From NCBI GenBank assembly GCA_002347085.1, contig DDWW01000005.1:1-24044 (forward strand): a stretch of DNA of 24,044 nucleotides, given 5' to 3'. This document shows positions 8,306-15,028 of this stretch, in pieces. The position numbers and the translations under genes are program-made. Source of the stretch: Desulfobulbaceae bacterium UBA2276 (lineage in GTDB: Bacteria > Desulfobacterota > Desulfobulbia > Desulfobulbales > Desulfocapsaceae). The notes under the pieces are model-generated. The model worked only from the letters and a program-made list of their open reading frames with translations, searched no databases and was not told the DNA's origin. The number at the start of each line of letters is the position of its first letter. The first letter of the stretch is position 1.

Positions 8306-9278
8306 AGAGATCAGCAAAATTATCCTGGGTGTTGATAATTTCGTCTTGATGACCCACCTCCATCCAGATGGTGATGCCTTGGGCTCACTCCTTGGTTTGG
8401 CTGATATCTTAGAGGGACTGGGAAAAAAAGTCTTTCGCTATCTCGAAGAACCTGTTTCTCATCTCTTTGATTTCTTGCCTGGTTGTAGTCGTGCCGAAAC
8501 CGATATTATCGCCTTACAGAATTTTGTGGCCGCGGCGCAAGGTAATGTAGCCGCGATATCACTTGATTGTGGCGATTGTGACCGCTTAGGCCAGGAGAAA
8601 ATGGAGCTTCTTAATCTTCATCCCTTCCTGGTCATTGATCACCATCGTGGCCATCGTGAATTTGGTGACTTCAGGTGGCTTGACTCCGAACGCTCTTCTA
8701 CCGGCGAGATGATCTATGAGCTGGCGATGGAACTGGAGGCAGATATTTCCTATGTGGCAGCCTTTAATGTCTATGTGGCAATCTCCACGGATACGGGTTC
8801 TTTCCGTTATGAGTGCACCAGCCCCAGAACTTTGCGTATAGCCGCTGATCTGGTGGAATTAGGGGTCCATCCTGAAGAGGTGGCAGGGCATGTCTATGAT
8901 AACTTTACCTTACAGCGCTTGCGTCTCATGGAACAGGTACTGGCCACATTAGAGCTCTTTGAATCTGATCAGTTGGCCTTTATAACGGCGACGAATAAGA
9001 TGTTTGATGATTGTGGTGCTGATGCCGGAGATACCGAGGGCTTTATCAATTATCCACGGGCGTTACGTTCGGTGAAGGTGGCGGTCTTTCTCAAAGAGAA
9101 CAAGAAGGGTGGGGTTTCCGTCAGTTTGCGGGCCAAGGGCGGGTGTGATGTCGCCGAGGTCGCCGCCGTCTTTGGTGGTGGCGGACATCGCAATGCCGCT
9201 GGATTCCGATTGATAGGAAAGGGTGTGAAACAGGTGCAGAAGTTGGTTTTGGATGCCTTGAGCAAGGCCCTGGTTTAA
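8280..9278 (+). CDS. nrnA: NanoRNase/pAp phosphatase NrnA (DHH family)
   Basis: Degrades 2-5-nucleotide RNA ends left by exonucleases, and in characterised relatives dephosphorylates 3'-phosphoadenosine 5'-phosphate. The manganese-binding DHH domain is complete: THLHPDGDALGS (Asp30, Asp32), LDCGD, the IDHH motif (Asp120-His121-His122) and STDTGSFRY. The C-terminal DHHA1 domain ends with the nucleotide-binding GGGGH (299-303) followed by RNAAGF. The 332 residues fit the family. ATG 8280 has GGGG about 6 bases upstream within rbfA and is preferred to the in-frame TTG at 8256. It overlaps rbfA by 26 bases and ends 13 bases before truB. Being in the same transcript as pnp places successive RNA-decay steps together. 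Confidence 0.93.
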   Translation: MKTMKLVPEEISKIILGVDNFVLMTHLHPDGDALGSLLGLADILEGLGKKVFRYLEEPVSHLFDFLPGCSRAETDIIALQNFVAAAQGNVAAISLDCGDCDRLGQEKMELLNLHPFLVIDHHRGHREFGDFRWLDSERSSTGEMIYELAMELEADISYVAAFNVYVAISTDTGSFRYECTSPRTLRIAADLVELGVHPEEVAGHVYDNFTLQRLRLMEQVLATLELFESDQLAFITATNKMFDDCGADAGDTEGFINYPRALRSVKVAVFLKENKKGGVSVSLRAKGGCDVAEVAAVFGGGGHRNAAGFRLIGKGVKQVQKLVLDALSKALV

Positions 9279-9291
9279 AAATAGGTTTTTT

Positions 9292-10080
9292 ATGACCTTG
9301 ATGACCTTGTGTAACCTTGGAGTACAAGATCCAGGTGGCGTGGAAGAATTTTTTGAGGCTGGTGCCTTTGTTATAGACAAACCTGCAGGGCCAACCTCTT
9401 TCAGGATGGTGAGTGGGGTCAGGCGGGCCTTAGGGATCAAAAAAGTCGGGCATGCCGGAACCCTGGACCCTTTTGCTACCGGCCTGCTTGTTATCTGTGT
9501 AGGCCGACCAGCAACCAGAATGATCTCCATGATGATGGATGGGCAGAAAGAGTATCTGGCTACCCTTTGTCTGGGTGTTGAAACCGACACCTTTGACCTC
9601 GAAGGGGCGGTGGTGGCCAGGCATCCCGTTGGTCCTTTGTCGGCCGAGCAGATTGAGGAGTGCCTTGGTTTGTTTCGAGGGGCACAAAATCAGGTACCCC
9701 CTATTTATTCTGCCTTGAAGCATCAAGGAAAGCCCCTGTATCATTATGCTCGTCAGGGTATAACTATAGTCAAAGATCCGCGTCCAGTGTTTATTGAAAC
9801 CCTGGAAAGAACTGATGGCCCTTTTGATCTGGCCGGCGGCGAGGGAAGCCAGCTTTCCTTACGGGTGGTTTGCAGTAAAGGTACCTATATTCGTAGTCTT
9901 GCGGCCGATATCGGTAGAATCTTAGGATGTGGCGCCCATCTGATCCAGTTACGTCGAATCCGAAGTGGATGTTTTACCCTGGAAAATAGTTTTCCTGGTA
10001 CTGATTTGTTTTTACCGGATGCACGTAATCATCTGTTGGCAAAAGGGCTATCTGTTGACGATCTTACGAATTTGTTGTAA
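9292..10080 (+). CDS. truB: tRNA pseudouridine-55 synthase TruB
   Basis: Converts U55 of the tRNA T-loop to pseudouridine. The catalytic aspartate lies in GHAGTLDPFATGLL (Asp59). Other TruB blocks are FVIDKPAGPTSF at about 24-35, a GQKEYLATLCLG stretch, PPIYSALKHQG, and KGTYIRSLAADIG near 205. The protein has 262 residues and ends about 35 residues after the LRRIRSG strand, so the C-terminal PUA domain of E. coli TruB (314 residues) appears to be missing. About 12 extra residues lie at the N-terminus. ATG 9301 is a possible later start; neither start has a strong ribosome site. It follows nrnA by 13 bases, and rpsO follows after 120 bases. Confidence 0.94.
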   Translation: MTLMTLCNLGVQDPGGVEEFFEAGAFVIDKPAGPTSFRMVSGVRRALGIKKVGHAGTLDPFATGLLVICVGRPATRMISMMMDGQKEYLATLCLGVETDTFDLEGAVVARHPVGPLSAEQIEECLGLFRGAQNQVPPIYSALKHQGKPLYHYARQGITIVKDPRPVFIETLERTDGPFDLAGGEGSQLSLRVVCSKGTYIRSLAADIGRILGCGAHLIQLRRIRSGCFTLENSFPGTDLFLPDARNHLLAKGLSVDDLTNLL

Positions 10081-10132
10081 TAAGAATGGGTAGTAAATGT
10101 TGAAACTGCAAGTTGAAGTTTGCGAGCAGTGA

Positions 10133-10161
10133 TTGAGTAAGAAAAATATTAGCTTTTAAAT
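10133..10161 (+). promoter_or_regulatory. Possible rpsO promoter
   Basis: TTGAGT (10133-10138) and TTAAAT (10156-10161) are separated by 17 bases in the AT-rich truB-rpsO gap. Each box matches consensus at four of six positions. A separate rpsO-pnp promoter exists in E. coli, which makes the position plausible. Confidence 0.35.
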
Positions 10162-10188
10162 AAAAAAACTGTCTTTATATTAAGCAAG

Positions 10189-10194
10189 AGGAGG
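10189..10194 (+). promoter_or_regulatory. Strong ribosome site fixing the rpsO TTG start
   Basis: A perfect AGGAGG is followed by a 6-base spacer and then TTG. No ATG or GTG is available in frame at the start of the conserved S15 sequence, so this site decides the start codon. Confidence 0.8.
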
Positions 10195-10200
10195 CCCGTT

Positions 10201-10470
10201 TTGGCACAGTCAGCAGTTAAAAAACATGAAATTATTGAGAAGTTTAAGGTCCATCCCACCGATACCGGTTCATCAGAGGTGCAGATAGCCCTTCTTTCTG
10301 ACCGGATTCTTTATCTTACTGAGCATTTCAAAACGCACAGCAAGGATCATCATTCACGTCAGGGCCTTTTGAAATTAGTTGGTCAGCGTAGAAGCCTGCT
10401 TGATTATCTGAAAAAGAAAAATAATAGTAAATATAAAGCCGTTATCACTGAGCTTGGTATCCGAAAGTAA
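10201..10470 (+). CDS. rpsO: 30S ribosomal protein S15
   Basis: Primary 16S rRNA-binding protein of the small subunit platform, also part of the bridge to the 50S subunit. The 89 residues match the family length exactly. Signature stretches are visible: HPTDTGSSEVQIALL at about 18-32, LTEHFKTHSKDHHSRQGLL at about 40-58, and LVGQRRSLLDYLK near 60-72, which contains the rRNA-contacting residues. Translation starts at TTG with a perfect AGGAGG upstream. A low-efficiency start codon with a strong ribosome site would suit feedback control by S15, which is known in E. coli; no homologous pseudoknot could be verified here. A 23-bp perfect hairpin begins 9 bases after the stop, followed by pnp. Confidence 0.97.
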   Translation: MAQSAVKKHEIIEKFKVHPTDTGSSEVQIALLSDRILYLTEHFKTHSKDHHSRQGLLKLVGQRRSLLDYLKKKNNSKYKAVITELGIRK

Positions 10471-10478
10471 CCGGAGAT

Positions 10479-10530
10479 AACATAACGAACAGGTCAGAAT
10501 TGTAGAAAATTCTGACCTGTTCGTTATGTT
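10479..10530 (+). terminator. 23-bp perfect hairpin between rpsO and pnp
   Basis: Arms 10479-10501 and 10508-10530 are exact inverted repeats of 23 bases around the loop GTAGAA, beginning 9 bases after the rpsO stop. Only four T follow at 10536-10539, so it is at best a weak intrinsic terminator. An RNA duplex this long is a natural RNase III substrate or an exonuclease barrier. In E. coli the rpsO-pnp spacer holds a terminator and an RNase III hairpin that underlies pnp autoregulation. The equivalence is inferred from position and structure only. Confidence 0.6.
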
Positions 10531-10681
10531 GTACGTTTTGATCCCAGCTTTAAGCATCACAGGTGTGCGCTTTTTTTGAGGTGTGTGTCTGGGTACACGG
10601 TGTATCGTTGCTGAAATTTAGGGTATATGGTGCGTTGTTTGTACCAAAAAAAGCTACTGTGTTTGCACACTTGGAGAGTGT

Positions 10682-12754
10682 ATGTATAAGAAAGTTGAAG
10701 TTGAAATAGGTGGTAAGACCATATCCATCGAAACCGGCAAGTTGGCCAAACAGGCCTCGGGTTCCGTGGTTGTTCAGTGTGGTGAAACCATGGTCCTGGT
10801 GACCGCCGTTGCTGATAAAGAACATAAGCCTGAGCTTGGTTTTTTGCCACTGACCATCGAATATCAGGAAAAGATGGCGGCTGTGGGACGGATCCCCGGG
10901 AACTATTTCCGTAGGGAGATTGGTCGTCCCAGCGAACAGGAAGTACTCACCTGTCGTATTATCGACCGACCCTTGCGACCTCTCTTTGCTGATGGATATT
11001 TCTCTGAGACCCAGGTGATTGCCACCGTCCTTTCTGCCGATCAGCAGAATAATCCCGATGTGTTGGCCCTGATTGGCGCCTCCTGTGCCCTGACTTTGTC
11101 TGATGTCCCCTTTGGTGGGCCGGTAGCCGGGGCCAGGGTCGGATATATCGATGGCCAATATGTCTTGAATCCGACTATTGATGAGTTGAAGACCTCACGC
11201 CTCGATATCATTGTTGCCTGTACCCGTAAGGCTGTAGTAATGGTTGAGGGGAAGGCAGACGCCTTGAGTGAGGATGAGGTGCTGGCGGCCATCTTTTTTG
11301 CCCACGCACAGGTGCAGCCTCTCTTTGATATGCAGGAGCAGTTACGGGAGGCCAATGGAAAGGCAAAACGAGTTGTTGAACCACCCAAGATTGATGAGAC
11401 CCTGATGGCACAAGTCAGAGGGGTTGCTGATGCCGGAATGCAGAAGGTTATTTCCACGGCTGACAAGATGGAACGTGGACTTCTTTATGATCAATTAAAG
11501 GCTACTGTTGTTGCTGAACTTAATGAGGACGGAACACGGGCCAAAGAGATCAGTAATCTCCTGTCTCTTCATAAAAAGAACACAATGCGGGCCAAGATTG
11601 TCGAGCAGGGTACCAGAATAGATGGTCGGGCCTTTTCTGAGGTACGGCCTATTAGCTGCGAAGTCTCCTATCTTCCCAGAACACATGGCTCGGCGCTTTT
11701 CACTCGTGGAGAGACCCAGGCCTTAGTGACAGCTACCTTGGGGAGTGAGCGCGATCAGCAGCGGGTTGAAACTCTGGAAGGTGAACAGTCTAATCGTTTT
11801 ATGCTCCACTACAACTTTCCTCCCTACTCGGTGGGCGAGGCACGAAGAATGGGCGGTCCTTCCCGGCGTGATATAGGGCATGGTACCTTGGCAATGCGGG
11901 GACTCAGTGCTGTACTGCCCACGGAAGAGGAATTTCCTTACTCAATCCGGGTGGTTTCTGAGGTTCTTGAGTCCAACGGGTCATCATCTATGGCTACCGT
12001 CTGTGGCGGCAGTATGGCGATGATGGATGCTGGAATCCCCATTAAGAAGCCTGTCTCCGGGATTGCCATGGGGCTGATTAAAGAGGGTGATAAGGTAATT
12101 ATCCTCTCTGATATCCTGGGTGACGAAGATCATTTGGGTGATATGGATTTCAAGGTTGTAGGTACGAGTGATGGTGTGACCTCGCTGCAGATGGATATCA
12201 AGATTGACGGTGTTGATCGGGATATTATGGGGCGGGCCCTGGCTCAGGCCAAGGAAGGCCGGATGCACATTCTGGGTGAAATGACGAAGGGAATCTCCCA
12301 ATCCCGGAAAGAGGTGTCTGAAAACGCGCCCAAGTATTACGTCCATAAAATCAACCCCGACAAGATTCGCGATATTATTGGGCCTGGTGGCAAGATTATC
12401 AAAGAACTCTCGGCTGAATATGATGCCAAGATCGAAGTGGATGACTCAGGCTTAGTGAAGATGTTCTGTAGCAACAGTGCCACTGCGAACGCCTTGGTAG
12501 AAAGGGTGAAACAGATTACCGCTGAGGTTGAGGTCGGGGCGGTCTATAAGGGTATTGTCAAGACCATTAAAGATTTTGGTGCCTTTGTGGAAATCATGCC
12601 CGGCACAGATGGCATGGTTCATATCTCCGAACTTGATGTTAAACGGGTGGAGAAGGTAACCGATGTGATCAAAGAAGGTGACGAGATCGAGGTCAAGGTC
12701 TTGGAGGTTGATAACCGAGGCCGTATTCGTCTGAGTCGAAAGGCCCTGATGTAA
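10682..12754 (+). CDS. pnp: Polyribonucleotide nucleotidyltransferase (PNPase)
   Basis: Phosphorolytic 3'-5' exoribonuclease, a trimer and usual degradosome partner. At 690 residues the layout is complete: first RNase PH-like domain (about 1-210), an all-helical linker (about 235-300), second catalytic RNase PH domain (about 310-540), KH domain with GPGGK at 567-571, and S1 domain at about 619-689. The catalytic acidic cluster GDEDHLGDMD (Asp481, Asp487) corresponds to E. coli Asp486 and Asp492. GGAG lies about 6 bases before ATG 10682. The 150 bases upstream hold the long hairpin and, at 10554-10577, a weak bulged stem followed by seven T. A strong terminator follows the gene. It shares the rpsO transcript by position. 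Confidence 0.98.
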   Translation: MYKKVEVEIGGKTISIETGKLAKQASGSVVVQCGETMVLVTAVADKEHKPELGFLPLTIEYQEKMAAVGRIPGNYFRREIGRPSEQEVLTCRIIDRPLRPLFADGYFSETQVIATVLSADQQNNPDVLALIGASCALTLSDVPFGGPVAGARVGYIDGQYVLNPTIDELKTSRLDIIVACTRKAVVMVEGKADALSEDEVLAAIFFAHAQVQPLFDMQEQLREANGKAKRVVEPPKIDETLMAQVRGVADAGMQKVISTADKMERGLLYDQLKATVVAELNEDGTRAKEISNLLSLHKKNTMRAKIVEQGTRIDGRAFSEVRPISCEVSYLPRTHGSALFTRGETQALVTATLGSERDQQRVETLEGEQSNRFMLHYNFPPYSVGEARRMGGPSRRDIGHGTLAMRGLSAVLPTEEEFPYSIRVVSEVLESNGSSSMATVCGGSMAMMDAGIPIKKPVSGIAMGLIKEGDKVIILSDILGDEDHLGDMDFKVVGTSDGVTSLQMDIKIDGVDRDIMGRALAQAKEGRMHILGEMTKGISQSRKEVSENAPKYYVHKINPDKIRDIIGPGGKIIKELSAEYDAKIEVDDSGLVKMFCSNSATANALVERVKQITAEVEVGAVYKGIVKTIKDFGAFVEIMPGTDGMVHISELDVKRVEKVTDVIKEGDEIEVKVLEVDNRGRIRLSRKALM

Positions 12755-12789
12755 TTTTTTGAAATCTGTAGATCATGGTTCTTAATGAG

Positions 12790-12822
12790 GGTCGTTTCTT
12801 TTTTGAAACGGCCTTTTTTTTT
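12790..12822 (+). terminator. Intrinsic terminator after pnp
   Basis: GGTCGTTTC (12790-12798) pairs with GAAACGGCC (12805-12813) over 9 bp with one T-G pair and a loop of six T. Nine T follow at 12814-12822. This is a textbook terminator closing the rimP-pnp block. Confidence 0.92.
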
Positions 12823-12832
12823 ATGCACGCTG

Positions 12833-12862
12833 TTGTTACAAAATAACTTGAACACGTATCAT
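12833..12862 (+). promoter_or_regulatory. Possible dut promoter
   Basis: TTGTTA (12833-12838) and TATCAT (12857-12862) are separated by 18 bases. The -10 box matches consensus at five of six positions. Since the pnp terminator lies just upstream, dut needs its own promoter, and this is the best candidate. It would give a leader of about 200 bases containing three hairpins. Confidence 0.35.
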
Positions 12863-12873
12863 CCTGTAAATAC

Positions 12874-12925
12874 GGCATAAGGATCCATAAACTATACGAT
12901 GAGGCTGTTTTGTAACGGCTTCTTG
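12874..12925 (+). repeat. Palindromic intergenic element, copy B1 (degenerate)
   Basis: Begins GGCATAAGGATCC and ends TTTTGTAACGGCTTCTT, matching the left and right ends of copies C and D. The left arm has lost bases, so pairing between the arms is poor. First of three successive palindromes between pnp and dut. Confidence 0.55.
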
Positions 12926-12946
12926 TATGTTATCTGTCAGGCGCCA

Positions 12947-12986
12947 TTCCAAGAAATAGCCGAAAAAGATTGGCTGTTTCTTGGAA
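12947..12986 (+). repeat. 15-bp hairpin B2 in the dut leader
   Basis: Arms TTCCAAGAAATAGCC (12947-12961) and GGCTGTTTCTTGGAA (12972-12986) pair over 15 bp with one wobble pair and a 10-base loop. The sequence does not match the CATAAG...CTTCTA family, and no T run follows, so it is not an intrinsic terminator. It lies exactly between copies B1 and B3. Confidence 0.75.
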
Positions 12987-12990
12987 GTGA

Positions 12991-13048
12991 CATAAGGTGC
13001 TGTAATAAAATAAGCAAAAAAATACTCCTTATTTCATAACAGCACCTA
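12991..13048 (+). repeat. Palindromic intergenic element, copy B3
   Basis: Begins CATAAGGTGCTG and ends CAGCACCTA. Arms 12995-13014 and 13028-13047 pair at 18 of 20 positions around a 13-base loop. The outer GGTGCTG/CAGCACC has changed from the family GGAGCCG on both arms, so pairing is kept by compensating changes. It ends 6 bases before the dut ribosome site AGGAGG (13054-13059). Confidence 0.8.
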
Positions 13049-13069
13049 AAAAATAGGAGGACAGGCAGA

Positions 13070-13537
13070 ATGCGGGAAGAAATAACTGAGATAACGGTGC
13101 GATTTTGCTGGATAGATTCCGAAAAAAATCATGATCTTGGATTGCCATGCTATCATTCTGAACAAGCTTCTGGTCTGGATGTTGCGGCTGCCGTTGATAA
13201 AGCTCTGATTTTAAGTCCGGGCCAGATTGGAATTCTGCCCACTGGTTTTTCTGTCGCGATCCCCATAGGATATGAACTTCAGGTGCGGCCCCGTAGTGGG
13301 TTGGCGATCCGAAATGGGGTAACAGTGGTCAACAGTCCGGGAACGATTGATGCCGATTATCGGGGAGAAGTCCGTGTGGGACTGATCAATCTGGGGAAAG
13401 AGGATTTTATTATACATCGTGGAGATCGTATTGCCCAACTTGTTCTGGCCCCGGTCGTTCGAGCTGTGTTTAAGGTAGTGTCTCATCTTGATACCACCTG
13501 CCGCGGCGATGGCGGCTTTGGGCACACTGGAAAATAG
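13070..13537 (+). CDS. dut: dUTP diphosphatase (trimeric dUTPase)
   Basis: Hydrolyses dUTP to dUMP and pyrophosphate, keeping uracil out of DNA and feeding dTMP synthesis. All five conserved motifs are present in 155 residues: I SGLDVAA (Asp37), II RPRSGLAIRNG, III GTIDADYRGEV (Asp96, Tyr97), IV DRIAQLVL, and V RGDGGFGHTG at the C-terminus, where most relatives have GSTG. About 12 extra residues precede the usual N-terminal strand. AGGAGG lies 10 bases before the ATG. The leader holds a tandem set of hairpins that could affect expression. The stop is 3 bases from the next start, so the two genes are cotranscribed. Confidence 0.96.
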   Translation: MREEITEITVRFCWIDSEKNHDLGLPCYHSEQASGLDVAAAVDKALILSPGQIGILPTGFSVAIPIGYELQVRPRSGLAIRNGVTVVNSPGTIDADYRGEVRVGLINLGKEDFIIHRGDRIAQLVLAPVVRAVFKVVSHLDTTCRGDGGFGHTGK

Positions 13538-13540
13538 AGC

Positions 13541-14314
13541 ATGTATTTCTCAGTGCTTGGCAGCGGTAGCCAAGGGAACAGCGTTTATGTAGAGTCAGGA
13601 ACAACTGCAATCCTCATTGATGCCGGATTTTCCGGAAAAGAAATTGCGGCCAGGCTTCAGTCCATTGGCCGCAGTATTGAAAACCTGAATGCTATCTTTG
13701 TTACCCACGAGCATCAGGATCATATTCAGGGAGTGGGAGTACTCTCCCGTCGTTGTAAAATCCCGGTTTATAGCACCTATGGCACGATTCAGGGTGGAGA
13801 ACCTCGTTGGGGAGAACTCTATAAATGTGTAGAGTTCGGAACTGGTGATCTTGTCGAGATGCAGGACCTTCAAATTCGTCCTTTTTCTATCTCTCACGAT
13901 ACGGCGGACCCGGTGGGTTTTGTTATAGGCAATGGGAAGGTGACCCTTGCCTATTGCACCGATACCGGCAAGGTCTCACATCTTTTACGAAAGAGGCTGA
14001 GTAAATGTAATGGGTTGGTACTGGAATTTAACCATGATCCTCAGATGTTAAGAGACGGCCCGTATCCTCTTGCCGTACAGCAACGTGTTCGTTCTGATCA
14101 TGGTCATCTGTCCAATGAAGATGGAGCAGGGGTTTTACAATCTCTCGTCCATGATCAACTCCATTATGTGATTCTGGCCCATCTCAGTGCAACCAACAAT
14201 CACCCAGATCTGGCCCTGAAGGCCGCCAGAAGTGCTGTCGGGGAAGCCTCGGTTCACCTCAAGGTTGCGGCCCAGGGCTTGGCAACAGAGCTTCTACCTT
14301 TGCGGGAACCGTGA
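13541..14314 (+). CDS. YycJ/WalJ-like metallo-beta-lactamase-fold hydrolase
   Basis: Predicted cytoplasmic metal-dependent hydrolase of 257 residues. It opens with the MBL strand FSVLGSGSQGNSVYVESG and ILIDAGFSGKEI. The metal-binding HxHxDH is HEHQDH (His56, His58, Asp60, His61), followed by SHDTADPVGF, a YCTDTGKV aspartate, and LAHLSATNNH near the C-terminus. The GSGSQGNS start and SDHGHLSN block are typical of the YycJ/WalJ group, related to DNA-processing exonucleases, whose substrate is poorly known. Start ATG 13541 lies 3 bases after dut. A 15-bp hairpin follows 26 bases after the stop. Fold and metal site are secure; the substrate is not. Confidence 0.85.
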   Translation: MYFSVLGSGSQGNSVYVESGTTAILIDAGFSGKEIAARLQSIGRSIENLNAIFVTHEHQDHIQGVGVLSRRCKIPVYSTYGTIQGGEPRWGELYKCVEFGTGDLVEMQDLQIRPFSISHDTADPVGFVIGNGKVTLAYCTDTGKVSHLLRKRLSKCNGLVLEFNHDPQMLRDGPYPLAVQQRVRSDHGHLSNEDGAGVLQSLVHDQLHYVILAHLSATNNHPDLALKAARSAVGEASVHLKVAAQGLATELLPLREP

Positions 14315-14340
14315 TTATTGACGAGAAAGGTCAACTCTTT

Positions 14341-14378
14341 ATTATATCTGAGGGGGGAATAAACCCCTCAGATATAAT
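14341..14378. terminator. 15-bp perfect hairpin after the MBL gene
   Basis: Arms ATTATATCTGAGGGG (14341-14355) and CCCCTCAGATATAAT (14364-14378) are exact inverted repeats with an 8-base loop. No T run follows on either strand, so this may be a Rho-linked or RNA-stabilising 3' end rather than a classical terminator. Confidence 0.5.
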
Positions 14379-14398
14379 ATTGTCGTCAGGAAAGCCGA

Positions 14399-14468
14399 GA
14401 CGGCATAAGGAGCCGTAACGAAATGAGTATAAATGGCCAAGTTATTTCCTAACGGCTTCTACACCGTC
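14399..14468 (+). repeat. Palindromic intergenic element, copy C
   Basis: Left arm GGCATAAGGAGCCGTAACG (from 14402) and right arm TTATTTCCTAACGGCTTCTA (14442-14461) pair imperfectly over about 18 bp around a loop of about 17 bases. An outer GACGG/CCGTC pair (14399-14403, 14464-14468) extends the stem in this copy only. It lies between the convergent MBL and yhbY genes. Confidence 0.85.
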
Positions 14469-14503
14469 ATTTCAGAATGAACCATTGCTTCGAAGGGTAT
14501 AGG

Positions 14504-14566
14504 TGGCATAAGAAGCCGTAACAAAATAAACAGAACACAGCATGTTTATTTCGTAACGGGCTTCTA
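14504..14566 (+). repeat. Palindromic intergenic element, copy D
   Basis: Starts GGCATAAGAAGCCGTAAC and ends TTCGTAACGGGCTTCTA. Arms 14511-14531 and 14544-14565 pair at 19 positions with one bulged C and two mismatches, around a 12-base loop. The right end is 5 bases from the yhbY stop codon, so on the minus strand it forms the 3' end structure of that mRNA. Confidence 0.85.
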
Positions 14567-14570
14567 AAAA

Positions 14571-14903
14571 TCAGCGAGGCAGAGAAAGCCGTTGCTCTTT
14601 ATCTCTCTTGGGGTTTTCTTTATAAAGAAGCATTGTCTTGCCGAGGAGCTGTACCAGGGTGCTTTCAGTGGCCGCTGGCAACAAATCGGCAGCTTCTTTT
14701 TTGTTGATACTGCTACTATTGCCTATCTTGACCTTGATCAATTCTCTGGCAAGCAGCTCTTGTTTGGTCGCCTTCAGTACATTGTCGGTTAATCCTTCCT
14801 TGCCTATTGAGACCAGAGGCGTCAGGTGATGGCCAAGCCCCTTGAGAAACTTTTTCTGTTTACCGGTTAATGTAAATACTGTCTTTTCTTCTTGGTCGGT
14901 CAT
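14571..14903 (-). CDS. yhbY: YhbY/CRS1-CRM domain RNA-binding protein
   Basis: Small ribosome-assembly factor of the CRM family, in E. coli associated with pre-50S particles. The 110 residues contain the domain signature LTGKQKKFLKGLGHHL, then LVSIGKEGLTDNVL (the conserved GKEG loop), ALL-type ARELIKVKI, and a C-terminal LGKTMLLYKENP strand. I start at ATG 14903 because AAAGGA lies 9 bases upstream; a longer in-frame start at 14957 would add 18 unconserved residues. It is followed on its own strand by palindrome D, and the TraB-family gene ends 125 bases upstream of its start, so the two may be cotranscribed. Confidence 0.9.
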   Translation of the reverse strand: MTDQEEKTVFTLTGKQKKFLKGLGHHLTPLVSIGKEGLTDNVLKATKQELLARELIKVKIGNSSSINKKEAADLLPAATESTLVQLLGKTMLLYKENPKRDKEQRLSLPR

Positions 14904-15028
14904 GTCTTTGTTATCCTTTGATAAAGAGTTTAGGAGCCAGTAAAGAGCCCATTTCAAATAGTATCGTTACCGCCCCTTTATGTGCCTTTTTTGACATTCA
15001 GGTGGTTCATGGTATTTATTACAGATGT

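Noticed and set aside
10554..10577. Bulged stem followed by seven T upstream of pnp
   Set aside because: Only about five pairs with a bulge and a minimal loop; too weak to call a terminator by itself.
12874..14566. Possible CRISPR-like array of palindromes
   Set aside because: Repeats diverge, spacing is irregular, copies lie in both orientations and in separate intergenic regions, and no cas genes are present.
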